A stretch of 64,000 bases of DNA from Enorma burkinafasonensis (GTDB taxonomy: Bacteria > Actinomycetota > Coriobacteriia > Coriobacteriales > Coriobacteriaceae), in contig NZ_LR597503.1 of assembly GCF_902150035.1 (NCBI RefSeq), positions 62,001-126,000 of the forward strand, given 5' to 3'. This document shows, piece by piece, positions 25,720 to 37,750 of this stretch. A model generated the notes under the pieces. The model ran no database searches. It had not been told where the DNA came from and saw nothing but the letters and a program-made list of their open reading frames with translations. The position numbers were made by a program, and so were the translations under genes. How positions within the stretch are numbered: the first letter of the stretch is position 1; every line of letters begins with the position of its first letter.

Positions 25720-26039
25720 TTGCGATCATGTCAACGACCGTTCACCGATTCGGCGAGCGGCCGCGACAAACAAAGTTTGTTACAGATAACTTAGATTTGG
25801 GTCGCGCTGAGCCCCATTAGCAGTCCTTGATGTGATACTCTTTCGCAGAGGAATTTTTCTCGGTGAACGGTTGGAATTTCGGCGTGAACGTAGGCATTTG
25901 CCCTACGTGTTGGTTGGTAGGGCACGACGCGGTTCCGGCCGCTCACAGTCGTCTCGTGCCATGCGCTCCGTCGGACCGCCTTCATGCGGGAAAGCATAAG
26001 CGCGCCGTAAGGCGCACGTTCAAGGAGCGTGGTTACACG
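25720..26039 (+). promoter_or_regulatory. Long leader and control region of pflB
   Basis: No gene is supported in these 320 bases. Visible elements: AACAAA-G-TTTGTT (25769-25781); a possible extended -10 (TGTGATACT, 25831-25839); GTGAACG repeated directly at 25863-25869 and 25883-25889; a hairpin ACGTAGG/CCTACGT (25888-25894, 25902-25908); and GCGCC-GTAA-GGCGC (26002-26015) just before the ribosome binding site. A structured leader suggests regulated expression. Individual elements are tentative. Confidence 0.4.
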
Positions 26040-28121
26040 ATGCAGGAAGCATGGGAAGGCTTCGAGGGCGGCACATGGACCGGTGAGGTCGACGTCCGCG
26101 ACTTCATCCAGCGCAACTACACCCCCTACGAGGGCGACGAGTCGTTCCTCGCGGGTCCCACCGAGCGCACGACGCAGCTGTGGGACTACGTCATGGGTCT
26201 GCTCACCAAGGAGCGCGAGCAGGGCGGCTGCCTCGACATGGACACCAAGACGGTCACGGGTATCGTGAGCCACCCGGCCGGCTACATCAACAACGAGCAC
26301 CCCGAGCTCGAGACCATCGTCGGCCTGCAGACCGACAAGCCGCTCAAGCGCGCGCTGCACGTCAACGGCGGCATCCGCATCTCCGTGCAGGCCGCCGAGC
26401 AGCACGGCTACCACATCGATCCCGACGTGGTCGAGAACTACACCTACCGTCGCAAGACCCACAACCAGGGCGTCTTCGACGTGTACACCCCCGAGATGCG
26501 CGCCTGCCGCTCGGCCCACATCATCACCGGTCTGCCCGACGGCTACGGCCGCGGCCGCATCATCGGCGACTACCGCCGCGTGGCCCTCTACGGCATCGAC
26601 TACCTCATCAAGGACAAGGAGGCCCAGAAGGCCTCCACGCCCAAGGTCATGACCGAGGACAACATCCGCGACCGCGAGGAGCTGCAGGAGCAGATCCGCG
26701 CCCTCGGCGAGCTCAAGATGATGGCCGACTTCTACGGCTTCGACATCTCCGGCCCGGCGAAGAACACGCAGGAGGCCATCCAGTGGATGTACTTCGCGTA
26801 CCTCGCCTCCGTCAAGGAGCAGAACGGCGCCGCGATGTCCATGGGCCGCACCTCGACCTTCATCGACATCTACGCCGAGCGCGACCTCAAGCGCGGCACC
26901 TTCACCGAGGAGCAGATCCAGGAGTTCGTGGACCACTTCATCATGAAGCTCCGCATGGTCAAGTTCGCCCGCACGCCCGAGTACCAGAACCTCTTCTCCG
27001 GCGACCCGCAGTGGGTCACCGAGTCCATCGGCGGCATGGGCGTCGACGGCCGCACGCTCGTCACCAAGACCGCCTTCCGCTACCTGCACACGCTCGAGAA
27101 CATGGGCACCTCGCCGGAGCCCAACCTCACCGTGCTCTGGTCGAAGAACCTGCCTCAGGCCTTCAAGGAGTTCTGCGCCAAGACCTCCATCGCGAGCTCG
27201 TCGATCCAGTACGAGAACGACGACCTCATGCGCGTCTACCACGGTGACGATTACGCGATCGCCTGCTGCGTGTCCTCCATGCGCATCGGCAAGGAGATGC
27301 AGTTCTTCGGCGCCCGCGCGAACCTCGCCAAGTGCCTGCTCTACGCGCTCAACGGCGGCGTGGACGAGGTCTCCAAGAAGCAGGTCGGGCCCAAGTACCG
27401 CGCGGTCGAGGGCGACACGCTCGACTACGACGACGTCATGGCCAAGTACAACGACATGATGCAGTGGCTCGCCGGCGTGTACGTGAACTCGCTGAACATC
27501 ATCCACTACATGCATGACAAGTACTGCTACGAGCGCATCCAGATGGCCCTGCACGACAAGCACGTGCACCGCTGGTTCGCCACGGGCATCGCCGGCCTCT
27601 CCGTCGTGGCCGACTCGCTCTCCGCGATCAAGTACGCCAAGGTCCACCCCATCCGCGACGAGCAGGGAGTCATCGTGGACTTCGAGATCGAGGGCGACTT
27701 CCCCAAGTACGGCAACGACGACGACCGCGTCGACCAGATCGCGCACGACGTGGTGCACCAGTTCATGGAGTACATCCGCATGAACGACACGTACCGCAAC
27801 TCGGTGCCTACCACGTCGGTGCTCACCATCACCTCCAACGTGGTCTACGGCAAGAAGACCGGCGCCACGCCCGACGGCCGCAAGGCCGGCGTGCCGTTCG
27901 CCCCGGGTGCCAACCCCATGCACCGTCGCGACACCCACGGCGCCATCGCCTCGCTCTCGAGCGTGTCCAAGCTGCCGTTCCGCGACGCGCAGGACGGCAT
28001 CTCCAACACGTTCTCGATTATCCCGGGCGCGCTCGGCAAGGAGGACCAGGTGTTCTTCGGCGACATCGACCTCGATGGCGTCACCTTCGAGAACCCCGCG
28101 CCCAACTGCGCCGACTGCTAA
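26040..28121 (+). CDS. pflB: Pyruvate formate-lyase, catalytic barrel without glycyl-radical domain
   Basis: 693 aa. It cleaves pyruvate with CoA to acetyl-CoA and formate. The paired active-site cysteines are Cys409-Cys410 (AIACCVSSM). The homology to full-length PFL (about 750-760 aa) runs through [22 protein letters not shown] and [19 protein letters not shown], then stops at NPAPNCADC. The C-terminal domain that carries the radical glycine is absent and is encoded by the next gene, 119 bases on. The ATG at 26040 begins the conserved sequence; AAGGAG lies 12 bases upstream, rather far. The activase gene pflA lies at 34878. Confidence 0.95.
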   Translation: MQEAWEGFEGGTWTGEVDVRDFIQRNYTPYEGDESFLAGPTERTTQLWDYVMGLLTKEREQGGCLDMDTKTVTGIVSHPAGYINNEHPELETIVGLQTDKPLKRALHVNGGIRISVQAAEQHGYHIDPDVVENYTYRRKTHNQGVFDVYTPEMRACRSAHIITGLPDGYGRGRIIGDYRRVALYGIDYLIKDKEAQKASTPKVMTEDNIRDREELQEQIRALGELKMMADFYGFDISGPAKNTQEAIQWMYFAYLASVKEQNGAAMSMGRTSTFIDIYAERDLKRGTFTEEQIQEFVDHFIMKLRMVKFARTPEYQNLFSGDPQWVTESIGGMGVDGRTLVTKTAFRYLHTLENMGTSPEPNLTVLWSKNLPQAFKEFCAKTSIASSSIQYENDDLMRVYHGDDYAIACCVSSMRIGKEMQFFGARANLAKCLLYALNGGVDEVSKKQVGPKYRAVEGDTLDYDDVMAKYNDMMQWLAGVYVNSLNIIHYMHDKYCYERIQMALHDKHVHRWFATGIAGLSVVADSLSAIKYAKVHPIRDEQGVIVDFEIEGDFPKYGNDDDRVDQIAHDVVHQFMEYIRMNDTYRNSVPTTSVLTITSNVVYGKKTGATPDGRKAGVPFAPGANPMHRRDTHGAIASLSSVSKLPFRDAQDGISNTFSIIPGALGKEDQVFFGDIDLDGVTFENPAPNCADC

Positions 28122-28201
28122 CGACGGTTCCGATTCGCGGTGATGGGGCTTTTCCCGCCACCGCATCCGGGGCATGAGTTCCCGTGTCCCGGGAGTAATG
28201 C

Positions 28202-28207
28202 TATTAT
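28202..28207 (+). promoter_or_regulatory. Candidate -10 box for the glycyl-radical gene
   Basis: TATTAT, 33 bases before the ATG, in the gap between pflB and grcA. No good -35 box is seen. If real, the small subunit could be made in excess of PflB. Confidence 0.35.
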
Positions 28208-28240
28208 CTAAGTAGCAATTAACGCATGAAGGAGGATCCC

Positions 28241-28492
28241 ATGCAGGTCAAGGACGTTTCCCAGGCTCAGGCCGACAATCTGGTCAACATGATCGACGCG
28301 TACGCCGAGAAGGGCGGCCATCATCTCAACGTGAACGTGTTCAACCGCGACACGCTTCTCGATGCCCAGCAGCATCCCGAGAAGTACCCGCAGCTCACCA
28401 TCCGTGTCTCGGGCTACGCGGTGAACTTCCACAACCTCACCAAGGAGCAGCAGGACGAGGTCATCAGCCGTACGTTCCACGAGGGGATGTAG
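28241..28492 (+). CDS. grcA: Detached glycyl-radical domain of pyruvate formate-lyase (GrcA-like)
   Basis: 83 aa. It matches the last 80 residues of ordinary [38 protein letters not shown] with the radical glycine at Gly58, and [18 protein letters not shown]. PflA would abstract hydrogen from Gly58 and the radical would pass to the PflB cysteines. In E. coli a similar small protein is a spare part for damaged PFL, but here the main PFL has no such domain, so this one should be essential to activity. AAGGAGGA lies 4 bases before the ATG at 28241; an ATG at 28226 contains that site and is rejected. A terminator follows. Confidence 0.93.
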   Translation: MQVKDVSQAQADNLVNMIDAYAEKGGHHLNVNVFNRDTLLDAQQHPEKYPQLTIRVSGYAVNFHNLTKEQQDEVISRTFHEGM

Positions 28493-28537
28493 GTCGGCCG
28501 CATAGCCTTCGATCCCATCGAACGAGCATGCTTCGAA

Positions 28538-28570
28538 ACGGGCGCATCCATAAGGGTGCGCCCGTTTTTT
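28538..28570 (+). terminator. Intrinsic terminator of the pflB-grcA unit
   Basis: ACGGGCGCA (28538-28546) pairs with TGCGCCCGT (28557-28565), running straight into TTTTTT. Confidence 0.9.
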
Positions 28571-28581
28571 CTCGACGCGGA

Positions 28582-28729
28582 GGGGACTCGCGCATCTTGG
28601 CGGTGGTTCCGCGTGAGCAATTCGAGTAGCCGGACTCGGCGCACGGCGATAACCTGACCATTTTGCGAAGCGGATTCTGGCTTTCGGCCATAGACCCGAG
28701 ATCGGCCACCGCCAAGACGCTCGAACCCC
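28582..28729. repeat. Inverted-repeat cassette with central ACCTG (member A)
   Basis: Left arm 28582-28606, right arm 28706-28729. Both contain CTTGGCGGTGG (or its complement) next to the interior, with partial pairing outside. The interior is exactly 99 bp with ACCTG at 28652-28656. It shares its arm core with the cassettes at 34642 and 53463 but not the interior sequence. The left half can fold as CGAGT/ACTCG and the right half as TGGC/GCCA. It sits 11 bases past the pfl terminator. No gene is seen in the 563-bp gap 28493-29055, which also holds the next cassette. Confidence 0.75.
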
Positions 28730-28751
28730 TCGCTGCATGGCAGCCTCACGA

Positions 28752-28896
28752 AAGCTCAAGTAAGAATACTGTGGGTTTTCCAGGACGGGCTGGGTATATC
28801 GCGTTGTGACGTGAGCAAAACCGCAGGTGAGAACGATTTCCCTTTTGCTTTTACTCGCAACGAAGCCGATAACCCACAGTATTCTTACCTGAACTT
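28752..28896. repeat. Inverted-repeat cassette with central CAGGT (member E)
   Basis: Arms of 26 nt at 28752-28777 and 28871-28896 match at 24 positions; the inner 17 bases (AATACTGTGGGTT and its flank) are exact. The interior is 93 bp with CAGGT at 28824-28828, that is ACCTG when read in the reverse orientation. It starts only 23 bases after member A, and its arm sequence is unrelated to that of A. Confidence 0.72.
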
Positions 28897-29055
28897 GGAC
28901 AACGGCATCCACGGGGCCGCCCGGCGTGGGCTGAACGGGAGGGAATGCCCCCGCATAAGGCTGTTTCGTTCAGTTTTTCCGCCGTTTGCGCGGCGGTGGT
29001 TTGGATGGAGTCCGTGCGGATTCTCCCATACCGTGTTAAGCGAAGGGAGGACGAC

Positions 29056-30969
29056 ATGACCGTCTACGATGCGGACATCATCGAGCGGATCCTGCTTGAG
29101 AGCGGAATAACCCCCACCGATCTCGCGGAACGGCTGCGTGTGAGCACGCGCACGCTGCGCGACCGCATCCACCGGGTCAACGAATCGCTCGACGGCGTCG
29201 CGCGCGTCCATTTCTCGCGCAGCCGTGGCGGTTACGTGCTCGACGTCACCGACCATGCCGCGTTCGAGGCGTGGCGCGAGCGCGTGCGCACGCTCTCCCA
29301 GGACGATCCGGCCTCCTCGGCCGACAGCCGCTGCGCCTATCTCCTGAACGACCTGCTTCTGCGCAACGACTGGATCACGCTCGACACCCTTGCCGAGATG
29401 CTGTTCGTCTCCCGTGCGTGCATCTCCGGGGACCTGAAGCGCATCGAGCCGGTGCTCGCCCATTACAACCTGAGCCTCGAGAAGCGCCCCCGCTACGGGA
29501 TCCGCGTGACCGGCTCGGAGATGGGCCGCCGGCTCTGCCTGGCCGAGGCGACCGTTCGTCGCATGACGAACCGCGATGACGCGGGGGACACCTTCGACCG
29601 CGCGTTCGAGCCCCTGCTCGACGCGGTCTCGGCGTGCGTGGACGAGGTGCTGGAGCGCGAGTCGTTCGCGGTGAACTCCCTTTCGTACCAGAACCTGCTC
29701 GTGCACATCGCCATCGCCGTGCTGAGGATCCGGGGCGGCAACGCCATGCCGCAGGGCTCCCTGCCCGCGTCGGCCGCGGCCGGCACGCGCGAGCGCGCCG
29801 TCGCCGAGCGCATCGCCGAGGCCGTCGCGCGCGACCTCGACGTCACGCTGCCCTCGAGCGAGATCGGCTACATCGCGATCCATCTCGCCGGCAAGCGCGT
29901 GCTCTACGAGGACCAGGTGAGCCAGGAGTCCACCATCATCACCGACGAGATGTGGGACCTCGTGGGCCGCATGATCGACGTGGTCTGGCGCGTGTACAGG
30001 TTCGACTTCCGCGACGACGTCGAGCTGCGCATGAACCTCGCGCGCCACATGGTGCCGCTCTCCGTGCGCCTGACCTACCACATGCATCTCGAGAACCCGC
30101 TGCTCGACGACATCAAGAGCCGCTTCCCGCTCGCGTACTCTATGGCGGGCGAGGCGGCGTGCGTGCTCGCGGACTCGTACGGCTACTACCCCTCCGAGCA
30201 CGAGCTCGGCTACATCGCGATGGCGTTTGCGCTTGCGCTCGAGCGGCAGCGCACCGAGCAGGCCCACAAGCGCATCCTCGTGGTGTGCGCCTCGGGCATG
30301 GCGAGCGCGCGCCTTCTGGCCTTCCGCATCAAGGAGGAGTTCGGCAGCAAGCTCGGCTCCATCAGGACCTGCAACGCGGCGGAGGTCGCCGACCAGGACT
30401 TCGACGAGATCGACTACGTGTTCACGACGGTGCCGCTTAGCGCGCCCGTGCCGGTGCCGGTGCGCGAGATCACGCTGCTTCTGACCGACGCGGACCGCGA
30501 GCTCATGCGCAACGTCCTCGAGGGCGCGCCCGACGACCTCGGGACTTACTTCCCGCGCGGCCTCTTCTTCACGCACCGGCGCTTCGCGAGCAAGGACGAG
30601 GCGATCTCGTTCCTCTGTGGCGAGCTGCGCCGCGCCCGCCCCGACGAGGTGCCCGAGACCTTCGAGGAGCTCGTGTGGAAGCGCGAGGAGGCGGCGCCCA
30701 CGTCGTTCGGCAACGACGTCGCCCTGCCGCATCCCCTGGAGGCGGTGAGCACGTCCACGTTCGCCGCGGTCGCGCTGCTCGACGAGCCGCTCGAGTGGGG
30801 GACGGGCACGGTGCGGGCGATCTTCATGCTCTCGATCTCGCGCCTGCCCGAGGCCAAGCTCGACGGCTTCTACCGGCCGGTCGCGCGCCTGCTCAACGAC
30901 GGCGACGCGATAGCGCGCCTGGTGCACGCCCAAACCTATGACCAGCTCATGGCCGAGCTGAGCGCATAA
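29056..30969 (+). CDS. LicR-type PTS-controlled transcription activator
   Basis: 637 aa. In order: an HTH_11 domain (about 1-60), a second helix-turn-helix (about 90-150), two PTS regulation domains (about 175-385, with histidine-bearing VHIAIAVLRI and IHLAGKRV), an EIIB-like domain (about 390-480, cysteine in VVCASGMASARL) and an EIIA domain (about 490-635, histidine in FGNDVALPHP). Such regulators activate beta-glucoside operons and are set by PTS phosphorylation. The ATG at 29056 follows AAGGGAGGA. It is first in a run with the PTS genes (45-base gap), so it likely controls its own operon. Confidence 0.9.
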   Translation: MTVYDADIIERILLESGITPTDLAERLRVSTRTLRDRIHRVNESLDGVARVHFSRSRGGYVLDVTDHAAFEAWRERVRTLSQDDPASSADSRCAYLLNDLLLRNDWITLDTLAEMLFVSRACISGDLKRIEPVLAHYNLSLEKRPRYGIRVTGSEMGRRLCLAEATVRRMTNRDDAGDTFDRAFEPLLDAVSACVDEVLERESFAVNSLSYQNLLVHIAIAVLRIRGGNAMPQGSLPASAAAGTRERAVAERIAEAVARDLDVTLPSSEIGYIAIHLAGKRVLYEDQVSQESTIITDEMWDLVGRMIDVVWRVYRFDFRDDVELRMNLARHMVPLSVRLTYHMHLENPLLDDIKSRFPLAYSMAGEAACVLADSYGYYPSEHELGYIAMAFALALERQRTEQAHKRILVVCASGMASARLLAFRIKEEFGSKLGSIRTCNAAEVADQDFDEIDYVFTTVPLSAPVPVPVREITLLLTDADRELMRNVLEGAPDDLGTYFPRGLFFTHRRFASKDEAISFLCGELRRARPDEVPETFEELVWKREEAAPTSFGNDVALPHPLEAVSTSTFAAVALLDEPLEWGTGTVRAIFMLSISRLPEAKLDGFYRPVARLLNDGDAIARLVHAQTYDQLMAELSA

Positions 30970-31014
30970 CCGCAACGGAACGTATCGAGGGGAACCAGAG
31001 GAAAGGAGCGACAG

Positions 31015-31350
31015 ATGGAAAACAACGAAGAGCTCGTGATGAAGGCGTTCGAGATCATCGCTTGCGTGGGCACTGCGCGGAGCCAGTACATCGAGGCCAT
31101 CCACGCCGCCAAGGACGGTGACTTCGATCGCGCCGAGCAGCTCATGAAGGAGGGCGGCGAGGCCTTCCTCGAGGGGCACGACGCCCACACCCGCCTCGTG
31201 CAGCAGGAGGCCGCCGGCGACCCCGTCGCCATGACGCTCATGCTCACGCACGCCGAGGACCAGCTCATGAGCGCCGAGGGATTCAAGATCATCGCCGAGG
31301 AGATGATCGATCTGTGCCATCGCGTCGACGTGAAGCTGCGCGAGCAGTAA
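31015..31350 (+). CDS. celC: PTS lactose/cellobiose-family EIIA
   Basis: 111 aa, all-helical EIIA of the Lac family. The phosphorylated histidine is His79 in MLTHAEDQLM. It takes phosphate from HPr and passes it to the EIIB encoded at 34180. Strong AAAGGAG upstream. Confidence 0.93.
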   Translation: MENNEELVMKAFEIIACVGTARSQYIEAIHAAKDGDFDRAEQLMKEGGEAFLEGHDAHTRLVQQEAAGDPVAMTLMLTHAEDQLMSAEGFKIIAEEMIDLCHRVDVKLREQ

Positions 31351-31422
31351 CCGAGGACCGGAGACCATCCGGCGCCGGACGCGCCGGTCTCAGATAACCG
31401 CCCCAGTGAGAAAGGAACCACC

Positions 31423-34479
<3,057 letters not shown>

Positions 34480-34565
34480 GGTCGCGGGCAGCTCGGGGGC
34501 TCGCGCCTCACGGCGCAGGTTCCGGACCGGGCAGCATGCGTGCCCGATTGACATCGCTTTGCAGG

Positions 34566-34595
34566 CGGGAGCGCCCCTATGGGCGCTCCCGTTTT
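34566..34595 (+). terminator. Intrinsic terminator of the cellobiose PTS operon
   Basis: CGGGAGCGCCC pairs perfectly with GGGCGCTCCCG around CTAT and is followed by TTTT. Confidence 0.9.
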
Positions 34596-34641
34596 GCGCT
34601 TCGGGCATCCTTCGAGAAGGCCCTTCGCGGGCTCGCGGGAG

Positions 34642-34782
34642 GTTCGCGCGTCTTGGCGGTGGTCTGTCGCGATTCCTGTTTATAGACGGCAGATGGAGCC
34701 GGAGGAACCTGCTGGTAGAAGCTGTGACGTTCTCGGGCCTGCTCGCCAGGTTGCGCGGCAACCACCGCCAAGACGCGCGAAC
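34642..34782. repeat. Inverted-repeat cassette with central ACCTG (member B)
   Basis: Perfect 22-nt terminal inverted repeats at 34642-34663 and 34761-34782, containing CTTGGCGGTGG. The distance between GGCGGTGG and CCACCGCC is exactly 99 bp, as in members A and C, and ACCTG is at 34707-34711. CCTG/CAGG pairing is possible in the right half. It lies in the 398-bp gap between the PTS operon terminator and pflA; no gene is seen there. No target duplication is obvious. Confidence 0.8.
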
Positions 34783-34877
34783 GTGCCCAAATCCGGTGCA
34801 TGCGATGCGACACGCTGCTATGCTAGTCCACGGATAGCGATTCTGAGGGCGCCCGGCCGGCGCGGAACGGGGATACC

Positions 34878-35684
34878 ATGGCGAACATCGACCTTGATAC
34901 GCTGGATGCCGGCGTGCGCTCGCGCTTTCCGCTGGGGCGCGTCCACTCGCTCGAGTCGATGGGCACGGTCGACGGGCCGGGGATCCGCCTCGTCGTGTTC
35001 GTGCAGGGTTGCCCCATGCGCTGCGCCTATTGCCACAACCCCGATACCTGGGCGGCCGACGCCGGCACCGAGGTCTCGGTCGAGCACATCGTCGAGCTCT
35101 TCGAGAGCAACCGGCAGTTTTACCGCAACGGCGGCATCACGGTCTCGGGCGGCGAGCCGCTGCTGCAGCCGGAGTTTCTGGCGGCGCTCTTCGCCGAGAT
35201 GCACGCCCGTCCGCAGGGGCGGGTCCACACCTGCCTTGATACCTGCGGATACGCGTTCGACCCTAAGCACCCGGAGCACGTCGCCGCGGTGCTCGACGAG
35301 TGCGACCTGGTGCTTCTGGACATCAAGCACGCCGACCCCGAGCGGCACCGCGAGCTCACGGGGCGCCGCCCGGAGCGCATCCTCGCGTTCGGGGACGAGC
35401 TCGCGCGGCGCGGCGTGAAGACCGTGATCAGGCACGTGGTGGTGCCCGGCTACACGGATACGGTCGAGGAGTGCGAGCGCCTGGGCCGCCTGATCGGGCG
35501 CTGGCCCAACGTGGCGGGGCTCGAGATGCTGCCCTACCACACCATGGGCGTGACGAAGTACGAGCAGCTGGGCATCCCGTACAGGCTGGAGGGCGTGCCG
35601 CAGATGGACAAGGCACGCATTCCGGAGCTGCGTGCGGCGGTGCTCTCCGGCATGCGGGAGGCGCACCGCGGCGAGCGGCTATAA
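34878..35684 (+). CDS. pflA: Pyruvate formate-lyase activating enzyme
   Basis: 268 aa radical SAM protein. The cluster cysteines are Cys45, Cys49 and Cys52 (CPMRCAYC); ITVSGGEPLLQ and VVPGYTDT follow as in PflA. It makes the glycyl radical, here presumably on the separate 83-aa subunit. It is separated from pflB-grcA by the PTS operon but lies on the same strand. Ribosome binding site is weak (GGGGA). Confidence 0.94.
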   Translation: MANIDLDTLDAGVRSRFPLGRVHSLESMGTVDGPGIRLVVFVQGCPMRCAYCHNPDTWAADAGTEVSVEHIVELFESNRQFYRNGGITVSGGEPLLQPEFLAALFAEMHARPQGRVHTCLDTCGYAFDPKHPEHVAAVLDECDLVLLDIKHADPERHRELTGRRPERILAFGDELARRGVKTVIRHVVVPGYTDTVEECERLGRLIGRWPNVAGLEMLPYHTMGVTKYEQLGIPYRLEGVPQMDKARIPELRAAVLSGMREAHRGERL

Positions 35685-35728
35685 TTGCACGCGGACAAAT
35701 GCGCATGACACGGGAGGAGAGGGGAGCC

Positions 35729-36493
35729 ATGGCGCTCACGGTCGCGATCATCGGTGCGCTCGAGAAGGAAGTCGCGCAGGTATACGAGACGCTCGAGGAG
35801 CACTCGCAGGTCGATGAGGCGGGCCTTACCGTCTCGCGCGGGCAGCTGGGGGCGGTTTGCGTCGTCGCCTGCACCGCAGGTATGGGCACGGTGAACGCCG
35901 CCGCGGCGACCCAGCACCTCATCAGCGCGTACGGCGCCGACACGGTGATCTTCTCCGGTATCGCGGGCGGCCTCAACCCGGCGCTGCATACAGGCGACGT
36001 GGTCATCGGCGAGCGCCTGCGCTACCTGGATACCGATACCGCGCTCATCGCCGAGTCCGCCCCGGGTCTCGAGGAGTTCGCCTCGACGGGGCACCTGGTC
36101 GCGCTCGCGGAGGAGGAGCTCGCCGCGCAGGGCTTCTGCCCTGTGGGCGCCACCGATGCCTCCGAGCGGCCGGCGGCCGAGGCGATCGATGGGTGCCCCC
36201 GCTACCTGCGCGGCACGATCGCGACGGGTGACCGCTTCGTCACGGGTAACGCGATGCGCGCTGCCGCGATCGAGGCGACGGCTGCCGACTGCGTCGAGAT
36301 GGAGGGTGCCGCCGTCGCGCACATCGCCGCGAAGAACGGCGCCGCGTGCCTCGTGCTGCGCGCGATCTCCGACAACTGCGACGAGGAGTACGACGCGCTC
36401 TCGCAGCGCGAGTTCGACCTCGACGAGTACGCTCGCTCGGCGAGCGCGCTCACCCTCGGTATCGTGCGCCGCCTGGAGGCGGAGGCGCGGTAG
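35729..36493 (+). CDS. mtnN: 5'-methylthioadenosine/S-adenosylhomocysteine nucleosidase
   Basis: 254 aa. Removes adenine from methylthioadenosine and S-adenosylhomocysteine; it would also clear 5'-deoxyadenosine, the radical SAM by-product, which may explain its place after pflA. Motifs: IIGALEKEV at the start, FSGIAGGLNPALHTGDVVIG, and CVEMEGAAVAHIA with the nucleoside-binding Met-Glu. ATG at 35729 follows GGGAGGAGAGGGGAG. The gap from pflA is 44 bases. Confidence 0.95.
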   Translation: MALTVAIIGALEKEVAQVYETLEEHSQVDEAGLTVSRGQLGAVCVVACTAGMGTVNAAAATQHLISAYGADTVIFSGIAGGLNPALHTGDVVIGERLRYLDTDTALIAESAPGLEEFASTGHLVALAEEELAAQGFCPVGATDASERPAAEAIDGCPRYLRGTIATGDRFVTGNAMRAAAIEATAADCVEMEGAAVAHIAAKNGAACLVLRAISDNCDEEYDALSQREFDLDEYARSASALTLGIVRRLEAEAR

Positions 36494-36555
36494 CGCCCGC
36501 GGGGTTCCCGCGGTACCGCACCGTCCCGACCACCCTGAGCCCGAAAGGACCCATC

Positions 36556-37149
36556 ATGGCAGATTCCATCAACTACCAGCTCGCCCGGTTCGTCGCGAGC
36601 TACGGCGAGGTGTCGCAGATTCCGCCGTCGACCCGCCCCGAGGTCTCGTTCGTGGGCCGCTCGAACGTGGGCAAGTCGTCCATCATGAACAAGCTCTTCG
36701 GCCGCAAGGGCCTGGTCAAGGTCTCGAGCACGCCGGGCAAGACGAGCAACGTGAACTTCTTCGAGGCCGATGGCGTGCACTTCGTCGACCTGCCCGGCTA
36801 CGGCTTCGCCCAGCGCTCGAAGGCCGAGCGCGGCCGGTGGGCCCGGCTCATCGGCGACTTCTTCGAGTCGGAGCGCAGCTTCAACCTCGTGGTCTCGCTC
36901 GTCGACATCCGCCACGACCCGAGCGCGCTCGACCACCAGATGATCGAGTTTCTGCAGGAGGGCGGGTTCTCGTTCGTGGTCGCCCTCACCAAGGCCGACA
37001 AGCTCAGCCGCAACCAGCAGGCGAAGCAGGCGGCGGCGATCAAGCGCCAGCTCACCGTGCCCGCGGAGGACATCATCGTCACGAGCTCCCAGAGCGGCCT
37101 GGGCATCGACGAGCTCAAGCGCCGCATCGAGGCCGCCTGCCTCGATTGA
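36556..37149 (+). CDS. engB: Ribosome-biogenesis GTPase YsxC/EngB
   Basis: 197 aa. G1 GRSNVGKSS, G3 DLPGYGFA and G4 TKAD are intact. It assists large-subunit assembly. GAAAGGAC lies before the ATG at 36556. It converges with a toxin-antitoxin pair. Confidence 0.95.
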   Translation: MADSINYQLARFVASYGEVSQIPPSTRPEVSFVGRSNVGKSSIMNKLFGRKGLVKVSSTPGKTSNVNFFEADGVHFVDLPGYGFAQRSKAERGRWARLIGDFFESERSFNLVVSLVDIRHDPSALDHQMIEFLQEGGFSFVVALTKADKLSRNQQAKQAAAIKRQLTVPAEDIIVTSSQSGLGIDELKRRIEAACLD

Positions 37150-37273
37150 TGCGACCCCCGCTCGATTGAGACGTGGTCGCGTCGCGAGCAACGTCGCGCC
37201 TACAAGAGCGTCACGATAACGCGGGAGATGGTGGAGAAGCGTTCGTGCTGTTCGATAGCTACGGAAGCGCCGA

Positions 37274-37750
37274 CTAGATCAGTTTAAGCGCCATACGATG
37301 TGTGCCCGGTAGATGCGCAAAGCCGAAATACTCGTAAAACGACGCGGCCTCCTCGCAGCTGGGATCGACGATAAGCGCCCGCGCTCCGGCTAGGTGAGCG
37401 ACTTTCATGGCGTTTTGTATGGCGTCACGGAGAAGCGAGGCGCCCAAGCCCATGCCTTTGAACCGTTTGTCTACGCCCAGCATACCGAGAAGTACCGAGG
37501 GAACCTGTTCGGGGGCGTTGCGTGCAAACCAGCCGCCGTGAATCTCGGAACGAGCGACCGCATGCGTGCTTAAAGAATAGAAGCCTGCGATTTCATCACC
37601 GCTGCGCACCACATATAAAACAGCGGTTCCTCGCTTGCGCGCCGATGCGGAGTGGAGGCGCACCCAATCGTCGACGATCCTGTCGCCACAACAGAAGCCT
37701 TCGATGCCGACGCCAGACGGAAGCTGCTCGGGCGGTTGGAACGCAGTCAT
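37274..37750 (-). CDS. GNAT acetyltransferase toxin, TacT type
   Basis: 158 aa. GNAT fold with the acetyl-CoA loop near MLGVDKRFKGMGLGASLLRDA and a terminal FYEYFGFAHLPGTHRMALKL. It overlaps a DUF1778 antitoxin gene by ATGA. TacT-type toxins acetylate aminoacyl-tRNA and stop translation; the tRNA target here is unknown. GC content is clearly below that of neighbours, suggesting transfer. Confidence 0.9.
   Translation of the reverse strand: MTAFQPPEQLPSGVGIEGFCCGDRIVDDWVRLHSASARKRGTAVLYVVRSGDEIAGFYSLSTHAVARSEIHGGWFARNAPEQVPSVLLGMLGVDKRFKGMGLGASLLRDAIQNAMKVAHLAGARALIVDPSCEEAASFYEYFGFAHLPGTHRMALKLI

Noticed and set aside
25791-28175. A 794-codon minus-strand frame across pflB
   Set aside because: Antisense to a well-conserved enzyme; no family resemblance.
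28122-28240. pflB and the glycyl-radical gene as one gene broken by a frameshift
   Set aside because: The 119-bp gap has a stop, a non-coding-looking sequence, a candidate -10 box and a strong ribosome binding site before the small gene, so two separate genes fit better.
28582-28896. CRISPR array made of the repeats after grcA
   Set aside because: The repeats are inverted pairs, not regular direct repeats with spacers, and there are no cas genes.
34642-34782. Invertible promoter (phase-variable switch)
   Set aside because: The inverted repeats could in principle allow inversion, but the interior shows no good promoter, the cassettes mostly lie downstream of genes, and no site-specific recombinase is near.
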